Origin: Apostichopus japonicus
Lineage: Eukaryota > Echinodermata > Holothuroidea > Aspidochirotida > Stichopodidae
Reading direction: 5' to 3'
DNA: 64,000 nucleotides
Assembly: GCF_037975245.1 (NCBI RefSeq)
Contig: NC_092569.1
Coordinates: forward strand, 32,254,668 to 32,318,667
Both the position numbers and the translations under genes were made by a program. Below the pieces are notes generated by a model, which ran no database searches, was not told where the DNA came from, and was given only the letters and a program-made list of their open reading frames with translations. Shown piece by piece: positions 14,175-25,900 of this stretch (position 1 is its first letter; every line of letters begins with the position of its first letter).

Positions 14175-15953
14175 AACACCACTCTTGATTGTTACTTTGG
14201 ATCAGGCAACGAACTTCTTATAAACATTTTCTTATTTACACATTAATGTTAGTCGGTTTTACGTACCGTAGCATTGTAAAGTTAACTTATTAAAATAATG
14301 AACTGCTTGCTACTGTTTGTAGAAAGTTCAAACTGACTGTATATGAATTTTTCGTCAGAGGAATAATAGTTAACGTTGTGTACAGACATGAATGATTTAA
14401 GCCAACTGCAATTTTTCATATATCTAGTTTCCCATCGTCCTGCACTAATGTCCTCTTAAACAACCCCAATCATATTTTAGCCTATATATTTTTGAATATC
14501 TGAATATATGTTTTCTAATATCTCTTAAAATAGTCAGAAAAACAAAAATCGTAATTCATATGATATTTCAATTAAACAAAGAAACTAAACCTTGTTAATA
14601 TATAAAGATATATAAACTATATATGATTTCTTTCTTCAATTCAAAACAAGGAAGGCAGACCTGCCAGTAATGAACATGTGTAAACTGCATGGAAGAGTTG
14701 AGTAATCGATTCTTCTCCGTAGAACAATAAATGTATGCGGGTTATGTACACGTATAGAACTGACGCTTAAAAGCAATTGTGACAGAGCGCCCCTGCGTGT
14801 AAACACCAGTACAAGTGTTGCTATAAAGACGTCCACCCCCCCTCCCACCCCTCCTCCTTTCCTCTCCCTCTTGTATTAATCTAAATGAACGTTACACTGA
14901 AGCTGTTAAATAGTACCCACTCAACTAACACCGTAGTGTCTATAGTGCAATGTGAGGTAGAAGTTGAAACTATAAGGTAAAATTTGTTAGCAAGTGCCAT
15001 TGCGTAATTGCTACTGTGTGATTAATGAAATGCTAAATAGTATGTCATTCCCTGTGTATTGCTGTTACTATTTGGTTTTAAAAGTCAACACATGTATATT
15101 AATTAGTTAATTAATTAATTAATTGCTTTAAAAAACAGGCTGCAAAATGATACATATAAAGAAAAATTTGTTCCGTATTGTTCCAGTCAGTATCTAGTAC
15201 TTGTTGCTGTATTTGTTTTTAATGTAAAACAAAGATGTATATGTAACATTTAACTCTTACAGTATGCACAATCTCAACTCGAAACAATACAAAGCAAAAC
15301 ACCTAAGGAAATAAAATATTAACAACTCTTCTATATTTTGACACTATAATTTTATGACGCGGTTAAAGTCTGTAACACTATTGACTTTATCCGTTGATCA
15401 TTTAATAGGTACTCGCATTCTATATATATGTTGATTGGCAATTTTCATATAAAGGTAAATGATGTTAAAATATAGCCTGCACTGAACTATATCTTTGATC
15501 GGTCTTTTGTCTCTGTTTTTCATAGAACATTTTTTCTGTTATGTATAAAGTCCATAAAGATTCACTTGTCAAATGGCTTTATAAAGGTAAAAATATCACT
15601 TCCTCATAAGAACATTAACCCAATTCGCACAAACAGGCATTTCATGGAGTTCTACTGAATGAATATTGTAATGAATATTGTATTATGTTGTGGTGTAAGC
15701 TTCACAATCCCTTCAGTAAAATTTGGGCAACATTTATAAAGCAAAATATATTGAAAGTTAAAGGAGAATGAAATACAATATTTCATCCGAAGCTCAGTAA
15801 ACCGCTGCTTATTCTTAAACAAGAGGGGTGTGTGGCCATTGATGTCTCCAGAACATTACACATGGGGTGAGTTGGGCGTGCCATGTTTTGCCAAATAAAC
15901 AGAAGGAAATACCGACAAGAAGTACGGATAAAACGAAGAGTCCAACGGGGGTA

Positions 15954-15995
15954 GGGTCCAGTGGTCAGGGTCCAGTGGTCAGGGTCCAGTGGTCA
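15954..15995. repeat. 14-bp unit in three perfect tandem copies
   Basis: GGGTCCAGTGGTCA is repeated three times exactly, then a partial GGGTCC follows. Confidence 0.95.
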
Positions 15996-16617
15996 TGGGT
16001 CCGCTGATTCATTGAAGGTCCCATAGCTAAGGTCATTGCAGGTCCACAAAAATGCTATGGTTTACGGTATTGATGTGCCAAAGAGGGGCTAAACTTTTAC
16101 TTTGTCATATGAGTGGTCAAGGAAACAGGCAGTGGTTTACAGTCTACATTTATTCCAATCTCCTCTCCTCCCAGCCACCTTCTTTAATCCGTCTTGTTAT
16201 CTATTTCCCGCTTTTCAGTGGGTTACCTAGGACTGTTGGCACCCAGGGAGGATCTTACCTTTTGTCAATCCAACATGTTTATTGTGTAAGGTGGCTTAGA
16301 TGCAAAATGGTGCCATCTATGAACTAATTATATGTAAGGAAATTAGATTCTTTACTGAATGCTTCTTACTTTTTCGTAATGTTTGTTCAATATATTCATT
16401 TTTAGTAGGCAATTTTAGTTGGCACAAACCACCACCATGATTTGCGAAAGAAGGGAAAATTGCCACCTTTGCTCTATAGGTGGCCGCCACTAGCGTCTCC
16501 ATAAATAATTATTTATTTATTGTATTGGGGGGGGGCTGTGGCATGGTATCCATGACTGGTACAAGGGGCGGTCTTCCTCTCCCTCCCCCGCCTCCGACCC
16601 AGGCCCCCGTTTAGGAA

Positions 16618-16737
16618 CGCCACTGCCTCTCTTTTCTCTCTCCTCTTCTCTCGTTATTCTCTTCCTTTCTTTTCTTCCTTCTTTCTCTTCTTTCCTCTCC
16701 CTTCCTTCTTTTTTCTCTTTCCTTTTACTTTTACATT
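16618..16737. repeat. Polypyrimidine (CT-rich) tract
   Basis: About 120 bases are almost exclusively C and T on the + strand (CTCTCTTTTCTCTC and similar). Confidence 0.9.
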
Positions 16738-18104
16738 TTTGCCGACTGGTTCAAAAGTTTGCCATGGATAAATGCCGGGGGGTGGGGTGGGGGTAGGAGC
16801 TTCACACCCCTTTAGCTACGGCCTTGGGTGTGGCACTGAAGTCGTTAAAGCCGACTCCCATGTAAGGATGTGTAGGGTCTGTCCTCAATACAAATAAATT
16901 CTAAGGTATATTTTGGGTGATGGTTAGATCTTTTATCATTTCTTCACGACGAAAGTTTGTGATAAATAGCTACTCTAAGTGTGTTTTTTTTATCATACCT
17001 GCTAAAGTGAAACCTGTTCTATCCATTAATACGCATGTGCCCTTAACTATCAGTGTTTTTCTTTTTCTTAGTAACAGATTATGTGAAGACGACGGCCACC
17101 ATAGTTTTTTTTTTTTTTTTTTTAATATGCGCCTTTTAATAGGATACAAATTGAAAGGACATGATCTATTTACATGACCGTATTGTAAATTATTCCTATA
17201 ACTGATACCGTTGCTATAGTGACGATAGATCCAATTGTTACGTTGTCGTTTTACAACCTACAACAAGGTATCATAAAATAAGATAAGTTCTTGGTTAAAC
17301 AGTAAGCGATATTCCTTTCTTTGATCATAAATTATTTGCAGAGAACGACTTCCAATTAGAGCTTCCAATTAGAACGACTTCCAATTAGAGAGGTTATTAC
17401 TCAAATCAGTTCGTTTATGATCGCTTTTTAGCATTAACGATGGCATTGATCGAAATTTATCTCATTATTTCACCAAATATATTTTAATTGAATGTCATTG
17501 ACTTATAAAGTAGGCATAATACATCGCTGGTCTGTGATCGCCTAATAATTCAAGTACATGTAAAGAGAGAAAACAGCTGAAATGACAACTCCGGCTCTGT
17601 GCAAAAAACGAATCATAGTTGTTTGACCAGTTGCATGTACGATGAATTACACATTTATTTATACTCTGTTCTGATCTACTTGATTAACAATTGTAACATT
17701 CAACATTACTAAGGATATGTTTAATATACCAAAAGAAAGATGATTATCAGGAAATATATAATATATAATCTATCAACAATATTCTGATTACCCCAGTAAC
17801 ATATATAAGAACATCAACCAATGTTCACCAATCTTCTCTTGAAAATCATTTTAATTCTATTTTATGCTCGTTCGGATAGTTTATTTTAAGTCACATTTAG
17901 AATATTATTCTCAAATTTCATACGATATAGTTTTCAGTAGTGGAACTGAAACAGTAATTTAAATTATCTGAACAAGAATGTTGCTATATACGCTGTGTAA
18001 CTGCTGACAGCCTTCCTTCTAAAATATATATTACTATATTACTACATACATTAACTGATATATCACATTAGTATAACAAACAACAAAACTCCATAAAAAA
18101 CCTT

Positions 18105-19250
18105 CCTTCATCCAACCAATCAAATCTCTGTTCAACCCTCCTACCATTCATCCGTTCATCCGTTCATCCTTCCATTCACCAGTTTATAAATCTATTCATC
18201 TGTTCATCCATTTTCATGTCTTAATTTCATACATCTATCTCGCCATACAACAATCCGTCCATATATATATTCGTTGATATATTTGTCTGTATCCCAAATC
18301 TGTTAAAAGATCAACATATGAATTTCTTCATTCATTCATCAATCTACATATTCTCTCAATCAACAATCTATCCATTCACCATTCCATGGAATATATCCTT
18401 CCATCCATGTCGCTTTTCATCCATCTGCTCATATGGCAACCCTACGAAATATTTGCCTATCCCCTCATACGTCCATCTGCTAATACAAACAATTTCCTCA
18501 TTCATTCCTCAAGCTACATTCAATTATTCATCCAACCATTAAAATATCCATTCACTAATCTATTCAACTATTTAACCATCAATTCATTCAACATTCTATC
18601 TATATATATTTACATTAAACAGTATCATTAATTATACGAAATATTTATTCATGAGATTTTTTTGATGTCACAGAAACAGAATCTGTACTATTATATCCTT
18701 ATATAAAATTTAATGACATAAAATACAAAACAATATGCTGTTAGTACTCACTTTGCTGAACTACTTAGTTTTCAAATTCATCAATTCTTCCATCCATCTA
18801 TGCACGCAAACATGTATCTATTTATCTTTGTCTCCTTCCATTCAAGTTCTTGTATAGTTCGATTAACCAGTGGCATATCCTCCTTAGCCATCCGTCTACT
18901 TAACCGTCCCCATTAATCCATTAACAACAAAAAAAACATTAAAAAAACATATATTTCAGCAATCATCCATGCATCCACTTATTCAACCACCCATCCATTC
19001 ATCCACCTATGCAACCATAAATCATTTATATATTCATTCATGAGAAGAATGAGAACTAATGATAACTAATGATCATGATAACTAATGATAATAAATGATA
19101 ACTATTCATCTATAAATCCTGCCATTCAACCATCTATCAATACATTCATCCTTTCAAACATCCATCTATATATTCACCTTTTCAACCATCCATCTATCTA
19201 TTCAACCATTGATCCACCCATCCAACTATTCAACCATCCATCCATACACT
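18105..19250. repeat. Long degenerate CATC/CATT tetranucleotide-derived tract
   Basis: CCATC, TTCATC and CATTCA words recur across more than 1 kb with substitutions and small interruptions, including AACTAATGAT repeats near 19040-19100. It looks like an old decayed relative of the perfect (CATC)n at 56845. Open frames across it reflect the repeat, not a gene. Confidence 0.75.
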
Positions 19251-19730
19251 AACATTTTCAACATGATGTCATCAGGGTAAATTCACTTCAAAAGCTGACA
19301 AAGGCTATAATAATATTCTTGTTGCTTTATCTTATGCCTGATAGATTTGGAGTGTTAGCCTCGCTATCAAAAGTATTCTGTACGTAAAATCTCATATGAA
19401 TGTATATTTTTTTGGGAAACGTGATTTCCTCGTAGAAACTGTAAATGATGATGGAGCGGGGTGGTGGGGGGGGGGGGGGTATCAGAATACATTGTCAGCA
19501 GAAGTGCCCTGATAACATTCTGCTGTTGCAAGATGCATTTTACAAATTATCAAAAAATTGAAGTAAAAAATCATATATTCGTAATACATAACAGTATGAG
19601 GACATGGTTATCGCCTACAGATTCAGGAAAGGTTCAGCAATTGTGCTAAGTAAATAAACTTCAGCCACCAGAAAATTATGAAGAATATGTTAAGTGATTA
19701 ACTTTGCAAAGTTAAGTGATTAAACTCGAC

Positions 19731-19993
19731 TTAGTTAACAGGGCGCACTTTCATCTCGCTGTATGTGATATTAGAACCCCCGTTAGGAATCGAGCCCCAC
19801 ATTATACCGTTAGTACATTCAGCACATGTGAAATAAAGTCCATTGAGGTTCGATTCGAGGTCTGATCCCGAACACTTGCTGTACCACCATGCACCATGTC
19901 TCGCAGTTGCGCAGTGCATCATGGTGTCCTCGTCGTTGTCTCGATCATTTGTGGAAAATGACATGTTTGCATGGAATGCCAGGGAATCATTAC
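19731..19993 (-). CDS. Gene B last exon: C-terminal FReD
   Basis: The exon is 263 nt, the same size and entry phase as gene A exon 5. It encodes NDRDNDED (calcium loop), GAWWYSKC, ESNLNGLY and SEMKVRP. An additional CAEC pair follows LNGLYFT, which could form an extra disulphide. Confidence 0.95.
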
Positions 19994-22900
19994 CTAAAAA
20001 GGGGAATAATACATGTAAGACATTGTAAGTATTTGTCGACATTTAAAAGTCCATATTATTCTTGATTTAATTACCCTATTGACCTATACTATTCGTTTTA
20101 ATTGTATTTTTATACTGGTTACCCAGTTACGGTGTGTTTGTTATTATTTCCTATCAATTTTTGTCCTGCCTCGTCATTCGCCAAGTTTTATCAGGCTGTT
20201 GTTTTGTACCATGTAATAGAGTATACTTTCTTCAAAGACATTACTGAATGGTCAATACCCCTATCCATTTTATAAATGGTAATCCATCTTTTTAATATGC
20301 TTGTAGTAGACAAGTGCCTTACACTTTGAAACCTATTAATTTTTTTTCCTGCCTCGTCATTCGCCAAGTTTTATCAGGCGTAGTTTTGTGCCATGTAGTA
20401 GAGGGTATACTTCCTTCAAAGACATAATCTTGGAAGGAAAATATATAAATCCTAAAATGCTCAGTGAAACCGCGTACCAAAAATGTACTAATTCTTCAAA
20501 AGTGGTTATTAATGTTGTGATACCATCAGAATATAACTTGATAGATCAAGCCAATGGGGATATTTGTAGGTAAATTTAACGAAACTGACAACATGGGCAC
20601 CATAAAGCCTACTTTGTTTATTTGAAAACCTGTGTCACATTATCATAGAGCTCAGTTTCTGGAGACAATCGATATGTCCTTAACCTGTTTTTTTGTTTGT
20701 AATATTGCAGAGAGAACGAAATGTACCGTACCAACCAACACAATTATCCTTTTGAAATTATAGAATTTGCATTCCATAAACGACATAAAGTCTACAAACT
20801 TAACATCATTTAAGAAAGTAATGCTGCACATCAGAGGCGTTAAGAGCTAAGCCACTTATGGGGTTCTCGTGGGGCCTTCATGGGACGCACATAGAACGCG
20901 CATAGAACGCTCATGGGCGCTCATGGGACGCAACTGAGACACTCATGGGACGCTCATAGAACCAAGTCCCATTTCATAACCCTTCATTTTGGTCCAAAAA
21001 TTGTTCCTATTCCTAAAGCATTTGTTCTTCATATTGTCTCGGGTCTCTCCATATTTCATTGAGCCATCAAATTGACCACTTGTCCCGGTCTATATCGTAG
21101 TCCTCCCAACTGTTTTCGTAAAGCCTTAGTTGTACATTAGCCGGGAGGTTATTCTTTCCTTTCAAGTTTCCGTCAACTTTTCTACTCAAAGAAATCGTTC
21201 ATCATGACTAATTAGTTACCCCACACTGCAAGATTAGTATTCTTAGAAATGCACATCCTGTCGTACCAATTAAAGCAGGTAAATATGTTTTGGCAATCAA
21301 TGTAACTCTTACTACAGTATGTTAACTTCCGATCTGTCCTGTACAGACTTAAATACAACTTCCAACTATTAATATCTCATAAAATGCATATGGGAGAGGC
21401 AAACAACTACAGTGTGTTGCATCCTTAGATTGTGTGTTGTTGTTCTTGATAACATGATAATGTATTCCCTTTTTTTGATAGATCTTTCATTTATTCATCT
21501 TGATTAAGGATTTCTTTTTGATATTTTGTTTGTATTTATGGTGTTTGTTCTGTTGTGATGTACTACCAAGTAAGCACATATTTGAGGTATCATCTTGCTC
21601 CACGATTAAATTTGTAGTTATTACCGCAAAATTACTTGACTGAAGAAATTAACGGGATTTGTTACACACTACATATTTGTTTTACTCAGTAAATAATATA
21701 AGACATTTATGTGAAAGAATATACTCTTATTTACCAACACAAATTAAAATAAAATGGCTGATGTGCGCTAACTATAACCCATTGTCGTGCTGTGTGGTTC
21801 ATGCTTAGGGAGTTTTATTTTGAATTCCATTTATTTGGAAATTTTCAATATGAATCACGGAATATAAGAATACAGTTGCTTGGTAGGTCAATTTTATTTA
21901 TATGTCACATGTGAATACAATATCATGTCGTCGTTGGACAAGTTACGTATGAAAAAAAAAATGAAGAAACACTGTCGCCTTTTAAAGGACATATCTGCGT
22001 GGCGGTATAACTACAATTCAATTTTAGGTTAAAAATAAAGAAACAAAACCTTACGAACCTGGCGTACTTTGGGGTAGATATTCGCCTAGTTCTGTCAAAG
22101 TGTATTTACTGCCTTCATCGCTAATTCTGAAGAGATTGTACTTGGCGATATATTGCACGCCGTTAACGTCGGTCAAGTCGACCCTCAGTTCGTAGTTTCC
22201 TTGGTTGGTGAGGTAGCTTAGCTTCTCATTTCCAAGCCAGAATTCTCGACGCATGTAGCCAAAGCCATGTTTGTATTCATTCCAGTCGCGATAGAAGTCA
22301 ACAGAACCATCTAAACGACGTTGAAAGACCTATAAGTGAAAACAATGTGATATTTTCAAAGACACTGGTTGCATTCTTATATGAAGTGACTTCAATGATG
22401 TAATTCAAGTTCGATTTCTATTAAAATTCGCATTGGCAATGATAAATTATCGACAGGATATTGATGATCTTAGAGGCATTGTCGTAACTTTCTGACCAGG
22501 TTAATCCTATAACTTGATACCTCTCTCTGATTGCCGTTGTAACTTTAAATTTACGCTTAGCTTCTGATACACGTTGGTACGCCTACTATGAAAAATTGAA
22601 GTTCCTCTGTTTTAATTATTGAACTGACCGCCACAAGTCATTACAACAGTAATGTAGCATACCCTAAATAACGTCAACTCTTGTTCTCAAATGTATGAGA
22701 TAAGTAACATTGTTAAGATCATAGATTGTTTTCCTTTCCTTTTCCACACACATTTGTCCATAATCCTTTAAACTTTAAGAGTTTTATTAGTCAACACCTT
22801 AACGCTATCGTCACAGTAGTGGGTGTTTGTCTCGGAGCTCCTCGTTGACAATGTCTATCTCTGAATCTCTTTTAGTGGTAATCAGGTGATACAGTTTATA

Positions 22901-25900
22901 GAGTGTTAAGAACTGATGCGCGTGGTTGGCATATACGTCTGACAGGAATTTGTCTGCATGTTATGTAATAATGATAATAATGGAGAACATGTACAAAACT
23001 TACTGTCCAGCCTCCCCCATCAGTGGTATTTTCACAATAGACCTTAAAAGGCTCCGAGGCACCGGCGGGTTTTATGAGAAACATCCCGCTCTGTTCGTAC
23101 ACTTCCTTGCAGTTTGTAGGATACTTAGGTTCTTTATATAATGCAGATAGATCTGGAATTGGAAACGTATTGACTGTAACTAATTGTGATTAAATAAGTT
23201 AAACCATTGATTGATAATTGAATTAGGAAATTCTGTAATCTTTCATCGAATTTTATGGGATAAAAGGTCGACTTTGTGTCAAAACGTTTAGGTACAGATC
23301 CCAAAATAGACCTTTTATGATCTAGCTGTATGAAGCGAACATTTATTTGACTGACTGACACACTTGTAGCCGCATATTCTGTCAAACTGTCTTCCCCCTC
23401 TCCACCCTATCCACCTTCCGCAAGAATTAAAGGTTAGAAGTTTATAATTTAAAGTAATAACATTTACAAAACTTGTGGCTTATGTCATGTTATCCGTACC
23501 GCTGATGTTCCATTGGTGTGTCTGTTCACTTTTACTGTTACTGCAGGTTCCCGGAGTACTCTGGTGAATGAATTAGCGCAGATTTGTGTTCGATAAAAGT
23601 AATGCCACTTCGAGATATTTGACTGTAAACACATCTTTAGAAGATGTATTCAATGTGATAATACTATAAGTCACTCAATCACACACTCAGATGGGAAAGA
23701 AATAAACTGAGAATGGGGCGGATCAAATGTTGAAAGATGATGGGATGGAGGAATCAGCATCATTATTCTATTTGCTAGAGATAAATATGATAAGTAGCTT
23801 CCTTAAATAAATTAAACAAACCTTCTGTCTTTTAGATTCCTAAAATATTACAGGCTACTTATTTATAATTGTTAAAATGTTTTTTTTTTTTTTTTAATTT
23901 AAGGACTGAAGCTCTTAAAATGACCAATGATAGGATATGTTCCAATATCAAAACTGGTAAAAGTGTTCTTTGAAAAGTAATTTAACTAATGATATAAGAT
24001 TGCTTTATGTCGCGAATTTTAGAACTTGATTCAAAAACTTCTTGTTGGCTTTTTAAAGGCCTCTTTACCTTAAGTTAGAATCAACAATGCTATTTTTCTT
24101 TCCATGGTAATACTGCACTGTATAAAAAAGAAAACATTAACCACAATAATTTTAAATTAAATGAAATGGTATAGAAGGTAAACGGAAGTTAAGGTCACCT
24201 ACCTGTACCAAACTTGTTATGTTGCACCCGGTATCTTCAGAGGATTTGCATATCTTTGCTACTTGTTTGTAATCTTTAGAGCAGACACAGTGAAGAGAAC
24301 AGTTTTTGAGGTCTGAGACATCGCAGACGGTTACACATCTTTTGCAATCTTTATGCACCGGTTTTCCCGCGCTGCAGACGATCCATGCTAAGAGGAAAAT
24401 ACGAACCACTTTGAAGCATTTACTATCAAAATCTTTATTTTCCAGTTTCGTTGAAGCAGAACGAATTGTGCTGAGATCTACTCTCGTGTACAATAACCAA
24501 GCTTCTTGAAATGAAGTAATATTGTATATGAATAAACAAGTTACACTAAGTTTTCTTTTCTTACTGCCAAAAAGGATTGTTAACGGCCACTAAAAAATAC
24601 ATTCCCGCAAATATAGCATGTAATTGTAATATTTTGTTTTAGTATACGAAGTACCAGAAAGTGTATTTCTAATATTATTGCTCCTTTTAGTTTATTGTTT
24701 GTTCAAATATCAACGGTACAACCGAGAAAGTAATTTAGGTTAAATGAGTCAGACGGAAGTGATTGTTTGTTTTTACCCTCCTAACTAACCTTCAGTCATT
24801 AATACAATTTGCTGACTTATCATTTGATGCATAAATTAAAAAGGGCTATAATGAAAAGGTAAGAAGTAAGAATGATACAAAATGTAAGAAAAAAACAACA
24901 ACAAGGATGGTTACCATGGTAAATTGCTATTTTTTCTTACGTGCAGCAAAATGAACCGGTTCCGGAGTAGTCAGTTCCTCTACAGTGGTACTCTCGTCAG
25001 TAGCTGCTATAAGAACGTTAAATAAAACCTCACTAATAACATGCGATATTTGATATTCTAGAAATGGGCTTCCCAGGCTAGTCAATTAGTCAAGGTAATG
25101 GGTCATTTATATGACTAAATTTGTTTAGTAGCCTACATTGTAGCAATTCAAAATTTCAAAATAATACACAACAACTTTCATAGGAATTGTGCTTGCTCAA
25201 CTTCCTGCACATGTTGCAAAAGTTTTAAAATATTTGGCGTTTCATGATTCATCGAAGTAAATCCTTTTTAGTTGACGATACATACCAAAGGCACTTGAAA
25301 AAAAGGGCTAATACAAGGAAGACAAGTAAAGTGTCGTCAAAATACAATAAGACGTAAAATGGAGTACACTTTAATGCCAACAACAGTAAATCTTATTCTG
25401 ACAATCACTATTAATATGTTTGGCATAACATAACTTAACATCAACAAAATTATTCAGTATTTTTAAATTGATTTCAATATCAAATTTCCTGATGCAAATT
25501 TGTTAGTAAGATCCCTAAATATTGTAGATCATCTGCTTGACAAACCAAAATGATAATCAATTGTATTGATTTGCTTAAACTTATTTACCTCAGTTGGGTT
25601 AAATCGGTAGTAATATTTCTATATTGGACCAAAGGGATTAATTAAATATTCAATTTAGTGTACAGACATACATGTCAAACAGTAGCTCCGATTAGAACGG
25701 GACAGCAGAAACACATAAGATATGAGAGACGAATGTATGTATGTATTTTAGATCCTCCTGCAAGCAGGAACTCGCAAAGAAGCCTCATTGGCTTATCAAA
25801 GCTGCAAGCTGACCGAAGTCAGTCTCTTACATTCATATTTAACGTCCATGATTATTGAACAATACAACTTTAGAACAATACAACGACAATAATAAATCAA

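Larger units (their letters stand above)
14175..19730. other. Convergent intergenic region between genes A and B
   Basis: No gene was found. An ATTAAA near 14289 might serve gene A polyadenylation. The stretch contains a TTAA-rich run (15100-15123), a triplicated 14-mer (15954-15995), a CT-rich tract (16618-16737), poly-T (17106-17123) and a long cryptic CATC/CATT tract (18105-19250). A G-run lies near 19470-19480. Confidence 0.6.

Noticed and set aside
24152-24493. 113-aa secreted Cys-rich protein starting at the ATG at 24493
   Set aside because: A good acceptor at 24388-24389 and phase agreement with the linker exons favour an internal exon. The alternative start is not excluded.
25658-25858. 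Short frame repeated near 7553, 25658 and 27485
   Set aside because: The shared sequence is the SINE body, so the frames are by-products of a retroelement.
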